Origin: an uncultured Pseudomonadales bacterium
GTDB lineage: Bacteria; Pseudomonadota; Gammaproteobacteria; Pseudomonadales; CANNCY01
Reading direction: 5' to 3'
NCBI GenBank assembly: GCA_947503335.1
Contig: CANNCY010000005.1
Coordinates: 1-64,000, forward strand
DNA length: 64,000 bases
Position numbers and translations under genes: made by a program. Under the pieces are notes generated by a model, which saw nothing but the letters and a program-made list of their open reading frames with translations, made no database searches and had not been told where the DNA came from. Shown one piece after another: positions 56,715 to 64,000 of the stretch; position 1 is the stretch's first letter, and each line of letters opens with the position of its first letter.

Positions 56715-57047
56715 ATGAAAAAGCTACCGACTAAAGACGATATTCGCCGCGAGCTGAATCAGCAGATCGCAGAGTATCTTACGTCTGGTCAAGTGATAGC
56801 CGAAATCCCCAAAGGTGTGTCGGGGCGTGACCCCATGCAAGCCCTACCAACGCCGATTATATCTGAAAATAGCAGACAAACTCGCACACCGTTAACAGAG
56901 GTGTCAAAAGAAATAGAATTGCGAAAGCGCTCAAATAAGCCAGCAACGGCGGCATTAACCGAACATAATCGTCGCAAACGCAACCGTGATACCATTAAAT
57001 ATGATGATTTTGGCGAACCACTGCGCGTGATTCGCCGACAAGACTGA
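56715..57047 (+). CDS. Small charged protein of unknown function
   Basis: A 110-residue basic protein. The first 40 residues KKLPTKDDIRRELNQQIAEYLTSGQVIAEIPKGVSGRD form a helix and a short 'SGQVIAEIPKGVSG' turn that recurs in small gammaproteobacterial proteins, loosely like the RNA polymerase-binding regulator SutA. The remainder is disordered and rich in K/R/T. A nucleic-acid or polymerase-related role is a weak inference. The gene is preceded by an AAATACCTTGGGTAATTA leader, where GGGTAA may be the ribosome site. Confidence 0.7.
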   Translation: MKKLPTKDDIRRELNQQIAEYLTSGQVIAEIPKGVSGRDPMQALPTPIISENSRQTRTPLTEVSKEIELRKRSNKPATAALTEHNRRKRNRDTIKYDDFGEPLRVIRRQD

Positions 57048-57051
57048 TTAC

Positions 57052-57645
57052 CTAATTGCTTAAATCATGTTGCAACCAGGCAACCGTCAGCGCAGACAAC
57101 GCAGCGTAGAATCGACTTAAATTAGTGCTAGCTATTTCGTCTGCAAAGGTAGGCAACCAAGAGAGCACTTGCTCACGCATGAACCGTTCAGTCATCGAGT
57201 TCGACGCTTCTGGTAGCCGAACAATGTGCCCTAAATAAGCTAACTGTAGCGACAGATGATCAGCTGGCTCGGGCGGTTCAACCGCTGCGCCCCGATACAG
57301 GCTGTCTAATTGAGTGGTTAGTTTGCGATAGGAATGCTCGAAAACAGGATTACATGCCCCGTTTGTACGGTCTGCATAAGGGGCTGTCGAGTCACCCAAA
57401 AATAGCTGACAAAATTCTGAAGCAAGATCTAAGGCCCCAAACTTATATCGCTTATCATTTAACGCATCTAATAGGTCTTGATACAAGGGCGCAAGCATCG
57501 GTTCATTGGCTAGATGAGACATGCTAGTCTGCTTACCGCCATCGGCAAAATAACTTTCAATTTGCTCTGAACTTAGTTCACTCGCATACAAAGCTGACAA
57601 CCAAAAATAAATCTCTGATCGAACTACTGCTTCGGCTTTGATCAT
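57052..57645 (-). CDS. TorD-family molybdoenzyme chaperone
   Basis: A 197-residue all-helical chaperone that protects apo-molybdoenzymes and their twin-arginine signals before export. EIYFWLSALYASELSSEQI at the N-terminus and EPPEPADHLSLQLAYLGHIV in the middle are the TorD/DmsD signature (commonly written EPxDH). No molybdoenzyme subunit lies nearby, so its client must be elsewhere; mobA at 5.7 kb supplies the cofactor step. It converges on the small basic gene upstream with a four-base gap. Confidence 0.88.
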   Translation of the reverse strand: MIKAEAVVRSEIYFWLSALYASELSSEQIESYFADGGKQTSMSHLANEPMLAPLYQDLLDALNDKRYKFGALDLASEFCQLFLGDSTAPYADRTNGACNPVFEHSYRKLTTQLDSLYRGAAVEPPEPADHLSLQLAYLGHIVRLPEASNSMTERFMREQVLSWLPTFADEIASTNLSRFYAALSALTVAWLQHDLSN

Positions 57646-57859
57646 AGAGAGTACCTTATCTCGATTACCCCAATGGCAACCTTTGTTAATGTCTTATCTT
57701 TAGGTATAGCAAAGAGTTAGCCATCCTCATCAAGGTGATCTTTACCAAGGTAGTAATACAAATTACTCAAAATTTATTGCTAAATAGGGCATCATAGGTT
57801 CTCAAAAAATTCCGCACAGTTATGCGGATCTCAGTAATTATTGTTGCGCAGTCTTTAAT

Positions 57860-58744
57860 ATGAATCTCACCTACGCCCGTATTTTGATAGTAGTGATAAC
57901 CTTTATATGGGGTATCGAATTTGTACTTGTCGACGAAGCGCTGGCAGATATTCCCCCTCATGCTTTTAATGCTTGGCGTTTTGGTATTGCCGCTGCGGTG
58001 CTTGCTCCGATTGCCTTTAAAGAGTGGGGGCGCTCAATACCTTGGCGTTTATCGCTAAGTCTTGGGGCATTAATGTTTCTGGGCTTTGCAACTCAAACCG
58101 CTGCGTTGTTATATACAAGCGTAGCCAATGTTGGCTTTATCACTGGGCTGAACGTTCCGTTGGTACCTGTTATTGCTCTAGTATTGTTCAGAACAATGGC
58201 ATCAAAGTTTGACTGGGCAGCAGTAGTGATTGCGTCACTGGGCCTTTGGGCACTAACCTCTACCGGCGAAGCTAGCTTTGATTTAGGCGCACTACTTGCC
58301 CTGATCTGCGCCATTATGTTTGCCGCACATGTGATCTACACCGACAAATTGCCAAGTCATGCACCCGTATTCAAACTTGCGTTTGTACAGCTTCTTTGGG
58401 TGGCCATGCTCAGCGGTGTCACATCATTAGCTATTGAAGACACCGCGATCATGAACTGGCCTACTAGCGACACCGTATGGCTGGCCATTATTGTAGCGGC
58501 AGTGCTTGGCAGCGCTGCAGCTCTGTGGGCGCAGATATACACACAGCGTATTTTAACCCCTGTTGATATCGCCCTACTTTTTGCTCTAGAACCGGTCTTC
58601 ACATGGTTAGCGTCTATGATTATTCAGGGCGAACAGTTGCGCACCACCGAAGCACTTGGGGCAACTGCCATTTTGATTGCTATGATATTAGGAGCACTAG
58701 GCAATCATTGGCAAAAGAAAAATGAAACTACCCAAACTCATTAG
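57860..58744 (+). CDS. EamA/DMT-superfamily transporter
   Basis: A 294-residue inner-membrane protein with ten helices arranged as two EamA repeats. FIWGIEFVLVDEALADIPPHAFNAWRFGIAAAVLAP at the N-terminus and LLFALEPVFTWLASMIIQGEQLRTTEALGATAILIAMILG at the end are diagnostic. It probably exports or imports a small metabolite, such as an amino acid; the substrate is unknown. Its end overlaps the lipoprotein gene by 23 bases. Confidence 0.9.
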   Translation: MNLTYARILIVVITFIWGIEFVLVDEALADIPPHAFNAWRFGIAAAVLAPIAFKEWGRSIPWRLSLSLGALMFLGFATQTAALLYTSVANVGFITGLNVPLVPVIALVLFRTMASKFDWAAVVIASLGLWALTSTGEASFDLGALLALICAIMFAAHVIYTDKLPSHAPVFKLAFVQLLWVAMLSGVTSLAIEDTAIMNWPTSDTVWLAIIVAAVLGSAAALWAQIYTQRILTPVDIALLFALEPVFTWLASMIIQGEQLRTTEALGATAILIAMILGALGNHWQKKNETTQTH

Positions 58745-59189
58745 CTCTCTATTTATAGTATTAGCCGCTGTAACGGCGGTTGGATGTTCTAGCACCCCTG
58801 GGTATGCAACGCCAAACTTTCGGGTAGCTGATATTCGCTTCGATCACCGCGACAGCGCTTCGACGTTACTTAGTACCCATGTGTTGTTAGAAATAGAAAA
58901 TCGAGACGCAAGACCTTTGCCCCTGAAAGGTCTTACTGCCGATTTTAAAATTGAAGGGCAAACACTATTTAGTGGCGTGACAAGCATCGACCAAGATATA
59001 CCCGGTTACTCTGTGCGCACCACTAATCTCAGCCTTAAAAGCGATGTTTTCTCTATTGTGCGGGCGATAGCATTACTCCCTAAAGCCGGCCAACAGGTAC
59101 ATTATCAAATTGAGCTAAAGGGCCAGCTTGGTTACTCGCCCTATAACAGTATTAGAAAAACCATACGCGGTACTTGGCCGCCAAACTGA
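58722..59189 (+). CDS. LEA14/WHy-domain lipoprotein
   Basis: A 155-residue protein with a lipoprotein signal (LAAVTAVGCSS, lipobox cysteine near residue 22) followed by a WHy/LEA type 2 domain: NFRVADIRFDHRDSASTLLSTHVLLEIENRDARPLPLKGLTADFKIEGQTLFSG. Such domains are linked to desiccation or general stress in bacteria, but the function of this lipoprotein is not known. It begins within the end of the DMT gene and may be co-transcribed with it. Confidence 0.8.
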   Translation: MKLPKLISSLFIVLAAVTAVGCSSTPGYATPNFRVADIRFDHRDSASTLLSTHVLLEIENRDARPLPLKGLTADFKIEGQTLFSGVTSIDQDIPGYSVRTTNLSLKSDVFSIVRAIALLPKAGQQVHYQIELKGQLGYSPYNSIRKTIRGTWPPN

Positions 59190-59201
59190 TCGATAAGCTG
59201 C

Positions 59202-61235
59202 CTACTCGGCCTGATACACCAACCTACCATCAAACCAAGTTTGGGTTACCTGTGTATTAGCAATCGCCTCAATATCTTGCGATTTGGCGAGTTGATAGAT
59301 ATCTCGGTCAAGCACAACAAAATCGGCGCGTTTACCTACCTCGATAGACCCTACTAGATTTTCTTGACGTAAAAGCTTGGCGCCATTGATTGTGTAGGCT
59401 TGTACTAGCTGCTCAATCGTTAAGCGTTCGGCGCCGTTCCAGACTACCTGTTTAGACTCGCCCTTAGCGTTAGTCACTTGAGCTGCACGGCTAAGACCAA
59501 TCGCAATGTTGCCAAAGGGTCTTGGCGAACGCACATCTACTGGCGCATCGCTACCCGCACCAACAAGCGCACCGGCATTCCATAGCGAAGCCATTGGATA
59601 GCCCTGCTGATAGGTATAGGTATCTTCTCGGTACAGATGATCTAAATCGTTTAGGTCTTTCATTTCATCAATGAATGGCATAACGGTGATATCGTATTGC
59701 CAATTATTCGCCATCCAAGCGTAGGTAGGCGCAAGGCCTACACCCAAGCGCCCTGCTCGGGCAATGTCGTCTTTTTCGACCAGTTGAGTGTGTGCAAGCG
59801 TATGCGCTATCTTAGTGCCATTGCGTTGCTGGGCCTGCTCTATTGCATCAAGCGATACCTTAACAGCACGGTCGCCCAGCGCGTGGATGTGCACAAGGAT
59901 GTTCTCGTTATCGAGCCTTGCAACCAGGTGATTCAGTTCTTGCTCTGAGAACTCTAGCATTCCATGATTAGGTACGCAGTCTTTACTGCTAAACCCATGA
60001 ACCTTGGCAAAGACATCGTCTTGCATTCCTTCAAGGGCAGTGTCTATATCAGCACAAGCTTTGTGCTGATGGCTGGCATAATGTGACACAACCATGTCGT
60101 CAGTAACTACCGGCTTAAGATAAGGGTCAATCATTGCGGCAGTTTGTGTTGGATACTCCATCACACCGTCTAACATCACCTTTACAGCATCGCCCTTAAA
60201 GTACTGATTGGTTGATATCGATTGATTAAAACGATGCGTATCTTCAACCATTTGCTCAATCATCAGTTCGCCGTCTTGGCGATATTGATCGCCATTCATC
60301 ATCAGGTTAAGCGTACCGCGCAACTTAAGTTGCTGCTGATCTACTAACGCCTGCCAAATAGGCACCTCGGCCGGAGGAATCCAAGCATCTTGAAACGAAG
60401 TGATCCCCTGCGAATGTAGGTAATGGTTTATTTTCTCGGGGTTATCTATCAAAGCCTTAGGATCAGGTGCGGCAAATCTAATTACCTCGTAGCCACCAGC
60501 ATCCTTAACAACACCGTCAGGTTCACCAGATTCATCGACGCCAAAATACTCAGCAAAGCCTCTCTCTCGCCAAAAACCAGCTAATGATTCTTTCGTAATC
60601 GGTACTGCCTGCGCCATGTCAGGCAGTTGCGCATATTGAAGCGCCAAGCTATTGCCTGCAAAGGCGTGACCATCAGATCCTAGAGCGAAAATTGGATTAG
60701 TTGTGCTCACCGAATCAAGCGCTTCTCGAATGCTCTTATATGGCGTCATATCTTGCATTAGGGTTGTGGGCGAAAACTGACTTAAAATAATCCACTCGCC
60801 CTCTTTGACAGTTTTATCGGCTAGGCACTGATTCATAAACGCTACCAACGCCGCGGCATTGACCTCGGCGTTATCAATATCACATTGACCACCGGTAAGT
60901 GCCATCAATACATGAATATGAATATCGTGTAAGCCTGGCAGTACCAAGGCGCCATTTAGATCAATTTTTTGTGCACCGCTGCTGGCTAAAGATGCGATGT
61001 AATCAGAACTACCCACCTTAACAATCTCGCCGTTCGAGATACCAAACGCCTGTGCGACGGGCATAGTGTCAGACTGTGTATGCACGTTGGCATTGATCAC
61101 GTAGGTATCAATGACCTTACCATCAGATTTAAGCGCCCAGCGCTCGCGTTCTAGATCAATGCGTTCACAGCCAAAAAGAGAAAGCGACACAGCTAAAGTC
61201 GCAGACAGTAGAGAAGTACGTTTAATCGGGTTCAT
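59202..61235 (-). CDS. Lipoprotein-type amidohydrolase (YtcJ-like)
   Basis: A 677-residue exported amidohydrolase with a lipobox (LSLFGC). LPGLHDIHIHVLMAL supplies HxH, HIHALGDRAV supplies the next histidine, HTLAHTQLVEK another, and AGSDAPV the aspartate. RPFGNIAIGLSRAAQV and NGAKLLRQENLVGSIEVGKRADFVVLD complete the YtcJ pattern. It probably hydrolyses cyclic or N-acyl amides in the envelope; substrate unknown. Confidence 0.88.
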   Translation of the reverse strand: MNPIKRTSLLSATLAVSLSLFGCERIDLERERWALKSDGKVIDTYVINANVHTQSDTMPVAQAFGISNGEIVKVGSSDYIASLASSGAQKIDLNGALVLPGLHDIHIHVLMALTGGQCDIDNAEVNAAALVAFMNQCLADKTVKEGEWIILSQFSPTTLMQDMTPYKSIREALDSVSTTNPIFALGSDGHAFAGNSLALQYAQLPDMAQAVPITKESLAGFWRERGFAEYFGVDESGEPDGVVKDAGGYEVIRFAAPDPKALIDNPEKINHYLHSQGITSFQDAWIPPAEVPIWQALVDQQQLKLRGTLNLMMNGDQYRQDGELMIEQMVEDTHRFNQSISTNQYFKGDAVKVMLDGVMEYPTQTAAMIDPYLKPVVTDDMVVSHYASHQHKACADIDTALEGMQDDVFAKVHGFSSKDCVPNHGMLEFSEQELNHLVARLDNENILVHIHALGDRAVKVSLDAIEQAQQRNGTKIAHTLAHTQLVEKDDIARAGRLGVGLAPTYAWMANNWQYDITVMPFIDEMKDLNDLDHLYREDTYTYQQGYPMASLWNAGALVGAGSDAPVDVRSPRPFGNIAIGLSRAAQVTNAKGESKQVVWNGAERLTIEQLVQAYTINGAKLLRQENLVGSIEVGKRADFVVLDRDIYQLAKSQDIEAIANTQVTQTWFDGRLVYQAE

Positions 61236-61683
61236 GTGGCTATCTTTGCCCTCTGCTAGATTATTCTTATTGAGTTTTACAGAATCTAGATAGTATCAGA
61301 GAAATGGGCTAGCAAAATACTACAAAGAGCTCGTCCTTGAGCACCGCATCCATGCGACAACGTCCGTGTATATAAGTAAGTGGAACTAGGTCTCAAAATC
61401 TCTCACTTAAACGTTAAAGAATATTGAAAAAAATTATCAATAGATGAAAGAAACTAACCGATTGCCGATTATCAGACAGAAATGACCGCTTATCTTGGGC
61501 CGCTCAACAGTTAATATTAGAAGGATTAAAGTGCCCCTATCAAAGAGAAGGGGCACCAGCATTGAATCCTGACGTCGTATATCAGCTATTATCTACTACG
61601 GTCGCGTTAATACCGATTGCAGTATTTGTAGCAACACTAATTAATGCAGCTAAAGCCGAATCTGACATCTTAGATAACGAATT
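61236..61683. other. Intergenic stretch with one hairpin
   Basis: About 450 bases lie between the amidohydrolase start and the end of the purine permease. No convincing full-length gene is visible. It holds the hairpin listed at 61531-61556 and one short open frame listed at 61562; otherwise nothing recognisable. Confidence 0.6.
61531..61556 (-). terminator. Likely terminator of the purine permease gene
   Basis: A perfect 8-bp stem GTGCCCCT/AGGGGCAC with a ten-base loop. On the minus strand it is followed by TTTAATCC, and it lies about 130 bases after the permease stop. On the plus strand the same stem covers the only possible ribosome site of the short frame that follows. Confidence 0.5.
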
Positions 61684-61687
61684 CTAG
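61562..61687 (+). CDS. Possible very small single-span membrane protein
   Basis: A 41-residue frame from TTG encodes one hydrophobic helix (LLSTTVALIPIAVFVATLI) followed by an acidic tail (AESDILDNEF). GAAGGGG lies at a usable distance upstream but inside a strong hairpin, and no ATG is available. It ends four bases into the permease gene on the other strand. The membrane-like composition is suggestive; coding is unproven. Confidence 0.25.
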   Translation: MNPDVVYQLLSTTVALIPIAVFVATLINAAKAESDILDNEF

Positions 61688-62973
61688 GTGAATACGTATT
61701 TAGCAACACTCAACGCGGCGATAAGGTAAACGCCAACCGAAATCTCAGACAAACGCCCCGTCAATACCTTAATCACCACATAGCTTATAAACCCAATAGC
61801 AATACCGTGAGCGATAGAAAATGTTAGAGGCATCATGATGGCTGCCAACGCTACGGGAACAGATTCAGAAACGTCGCCCCAGTTGATCTCGCCAAAGGTT
61901 CCGACCATCAACATGCCCACAAACACTAGGGCAGCTGCCGATACGAAGGGTGGAATCATCGAGAACAAGGGTGCCATAAACAAGCAGATTAAGAAACAAA
62001 TCGCCACAACCACTGCCGTTAAACCAGTGCGACCGCCTGCGACAATACCGGCGCCACTTTCGATAAAGGTTGTTGTTGTCGAGGTACCCATCAACGAGCC
62101 CGCAACCGACGCAGTAGAATCAGCCATAAGCGCCTTGCCCGCGCGCGGTAGCTTTTCTTCTTCGTCTAGTAAATCACCCTTCTTCGCTACCGCGATAAGG
62201 GTGCCAGAGGTGTCAAAGAGATCGACAAATAAGAAAGCAAAGATGACAAGCGCCAAATCCCATGTAAGCGCGCCCATAATATCGAGTTGCATGAATGTCG
62301 GGGCCATAGATGGCGGAGCCGAGAACACCCCTTTGTATTCAACATGACCTGTTAACACCGCAATTAGTGTAACCACGATCATACCAATCATCACCGAACC
62401 AAGCAGGTTTCTAAAATGCATTGCCGTAATCAATACAAGGCCTAAGAAAAACATCAACACTTCGGGGCTTTGCACGTTACCCAAAGACACTAATGTAGCC
62501 TCATTACCTACTACCACACCCGCATTTTTCAATCCGATCATTATTAAAAATAAGCCGATGCCGGTGGTGATACCAATTTTAAGTGACGACGGAATCGAAT
62601 TGATAATCCACTCACGAATCTTGAATGCGCTCATCGCGAAAAAGATCACACCCGACCAAAATACGCAACCAAGTGCGATTTGCCATGTGTGGCCCATTCC
62701 CAACACAACGCCAAAGGTGAAGAATGCATTGAGCCCCATTCCTGGTGCCAGTGCTACCGGGTAGTTCGCAAACAGACCCATAATCAACGTACCCAATGCC
62801 GCTGCAAGGCAGGTTGCTACAAAGACCGCACCCTGATCCATTCCGGCAATCGCTAACATACTTGGGTGCACGCCAACAATGTAGGCCATTGTCATAAAGG
62901 TGGTTAGACCCGCGATAACTTCGGTTTTTGGCGTCGAGCCAATTGCTCTGATACCAAATAGTTTTTCTAGCAT
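61684..62973 (-). CDS. NCS2-family purine (adenine/guanine/hypoxanthine) permease
   Basis: A 429-residue inner-membrane symporter of the AzgA/AdeP branch. It begins LEKLFGIRAIGSTPKTEVIAGLTTFMTMAYIV and contains the substrate-loop motif ALAPGMGLNAFFTF, LFVDLFDTSGTLIAVA and MGTSTTTTFIESGAG. It imports a nucleobase with protons. The ATG at 62973 is used; five extra codons upstream have no better ribosome site. The gene stands apart from other purine genes. Confidence 0.93.
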   Translation of the reverse strand: MLEKLFGIRAIGSTPKTEVIAGLTTFMTMAYIVGVHPSMLAIAGMDQGAVFVATCLAAALGTLIMGLFANYPVALAPGMGLNAFFTFGVVLGMGHTWQIALGCVFWSGVIFFAMSAFKIREWIINSIPSSLKIGITTGIGLFLIMIGLKNAGVVVGNEATLVSLGNVQSPEVLMFFLGLVLITAMHFRNLLGSVMIGMIVVTLIAVLTGHVEYKGVFSAPPSMAPTFMQLDIMGALTWDLALVIFAFLFVDLFDTSGTLIAVAKKGDLLDEEEKLPRAGKALMADSTASVAGSLMGTSTTTTFIESGAGIVAGGRTGLTAVVVAICFLICLFMAPLFSMIPPFVSAAALVFVGMLMVGTFGEINWGDVSESVPVALAAIMMPLTFSIAHGIAIGFISYVVIKVLTGRLSEISVGVYLIAALSVAKYVFT

Positions 62974-63002
62974 GTAATGCAACTCCAATTGTAAATTCTT
63001 AA

Positions 63003-63743
63003 TTATCTAAAAGGTATCCAGCCGCCCATTACATGCTGCTGAAACACCTTTTCTCTATCTTGCCAATCAGGCTCTATCGCGCAGAGCCATTGATAAAATT
63101 TGGGGCCATGATTCATCTCGCGAAGATGACAAAATTCATGCAACACCACGTGGTCAAAGTCGGCCTCGGTTAATGCCATTAACCAGAGGTTCAAGTTAAT
63201 GTTGTTGGCAGTTGAACAACTGCCCCAGCGTGAGCGCAACCGCTTTACTCGCACACTGGGTGTCTCTAGGTCATGCCAACCTATCTGTTGCCATAAATCG
63301 ATTACGCGCGAAGGCATCAGAGATTTAGCCTCGCGCCGATAAAATTCAGCTACTGCATTAATATAGTCGCTACCGTCAAGATTGCCTGAATATACCAATC
63401 GCTCGCCAGACCAGGTGATACAGGCGCTTTCACTGTGGGCTTGACGCCGATCTAGGGGAATAAGGCGATTCCATAACCTTACATGTGATAGCTCGCCCCA
63501 GTAGTCGGCCCATAGTTGCTGAGTACGCTCTATCTTTGAACGCCACTGTCGTTCTATCTGTTTTATGATGTACTGAAGGTCTGACTGCTTGGCTTTGCTA
63601 GGAATCTTAATCTGAATAGTTCCGTCAAAATGCAGCTCTGCCGACAGCTTGCGCCCTGAGGTCGAACCTAATTGAATCGGCGCACCCCAAATCCTTACCT
63701 GTTCGAGACCCTCGACTAAGGCTAAACTGGCGCTTTGATTCAA
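63003..63743 (-). CDS. YgjP-family zinc metallopeptidase-like protein
   Basis: A 246-residue cytoplasmic protein of the YgjP/WSS1-like (DUF45) family. The zinc motif is VVLHEFCHLREMNHGPKFY, giving HExxH and a downstream histidine. RVKRLRSRWGSCSTANNINLNLWL upstream is the family's conserved RWGSC block. E. coli YgjP has been connected with nucleic-acid metabolism, but the substrate is not established. It is divergent from bioA across 16 bases. Confidence 0.9.
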   Translation of the reverse strand: MNQSASLALVEGLEQVRIWGAPIQLGSTSGRKLSAELHFDGTIQIKIPSKAKQSDLQYIIKQIERQWRSKIERTQQLWADYWGELSHVRLWNRLIPLDRRQAHSESACITWSGERLVYSGNLDGSDYINAVAEFYRREAKSLMPSRVIDLWQQIGWHDLETPSVRVKRLRSRWGSCSTANNINLNLWLMALTEADFDHVVLHEFCHLREMNHGPKFYQWLCAIEPDWQDREKVFQQHVMGGWIPFR

Positions 63744-63759
63744 TTGAGACTCCTGATAA

Positions 63760-64000
63760 ATGAATCGCAGTATTATTGAGCGTGACCAAGACTATGTCTG
63801 GCACCCCTACTCTTCTTCTAAGCCGTCCACACCACCGCTGGCTGTGGCCAGTACTAATAAGCACGAGCTAATTCTATCGGATGGCACGGCACTTATCGAC
63901 GGCATGTCTTCTTGGTGGTGCACTATTCACGGCTATAATCACCCTGAACTGAATCGCGCTGCTAAAGAGCAGATAGACTCGATGTCTCACGTCATGTTTG
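63760..64000 (+). CDS. bioA: Adenosylmethionine-8-amino-7-oxononanoate aminotransferase, N-terminal part
   Basis: The first 80 codons of a gene cut by the window end. RDQDYVWHPYSSSKP is the strong BioA N-terminus, followed by LSDGTALIDGMSSWWCTIHGYNHPELN, the class III aminotransferase part that closes the substrate pocket. BioA uses SAM as amino donor to make DAPA in biotin synthesis with PLP. The catalytic lysine would lie beyond the window. The start ATG is preceded by GACTCCTGATAA, without an ideal ribosome site. Confidence 0.95.
   Translation, partial: MNRSIIERDQDYVWHPYSSSKPSTPPLAVASTNKHELILSDGTALIDGMSSWWCTIHGYNHPELNRAAKEQIDSMSHVMF

Overview
The window is a chromosome segment from a gammaproteobacterium, probably marine. 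It opens with the conserved block alaS-lysC-csrA-tRNA-Ser(GCT)-tRNA-Arg(ACG), read on the minus strand, an order found in Pseudomonas, Marinobacter and relatives. The rest of the gene content agrees: trmL, mnmC, ttcA, ybbA/ybbP/tesA, pntAB, yejK, trhO, fklB and bioA. I see no plasmid, prophage or CRISPR signal, and the genus cannot be fixed by eye.

Layout. 1-6.9 kb: tRNAs, csrA, lysC, alaS, a Trm112-like protein, an M23 peptidase, mobA, and a membrane protein/XRE regulator pair with palindromic operators upstream. 7.0-10.4 kb: trmL, a flavodoxin, mnmC and a ComFB-like protein. 10.5-17.3 kb: a compact eight-gene minus-strand operon joining three kinds of CYTH or CYTH-like protein to an OprO/OprP-type porin, a DUF47/PhoU-like protein, a PiT phosphate transporter and two proteins I cannot assign. 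Divergent from it is a DASS/SLC13-type transporter, then a decayed nrfA-cytochrome b561 gene, a glutaminyl cyclase, tapT and a PreP-type protease. 25.3-30.1 kb: a second, partial copy of the CYTH/porin set, arranged divergently around an IS481-like transposase gene that has lost its catalytic glutamate. 30.1-64 kb: mostly metabolism and housekeeping (SDR, alanine dehydrogenase with an Lrp-type regulator, putP, fetB, ttcA, a PilZ protein, ybbAP/tesA, peptidases, pntAB, amidohydrolases, yejK, an ABC exporter, trhO, fklB, a TorD-type chaperone, a purine permease, bioA).

The most interesting system is the duplicated CYTH-porin-phosphate set. CYTH enzymes (triphosphate tunnel metalloenzymes) act on inorganic tripolyphosphate, polyphosphate or organic triphosphates, and OprO-type porins pass phosphate and polyphosphate. 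My inference is an acquisition or turnover pathway for short-chain polyphosphate. The porin would admit the substrate, a secreted CYTH protein would bind or cleave it in the periplasm, PiT with the DUF47 protein would import phosphate, and a cytoplasmic tripolyphosphatase with a divergent CYTH-like partner and a membrane protein would complete the pathway. A competing reading is polyphosphate synthesis or export, by analogy with the yeast VTC complex. The sequence alone does not decide between them.
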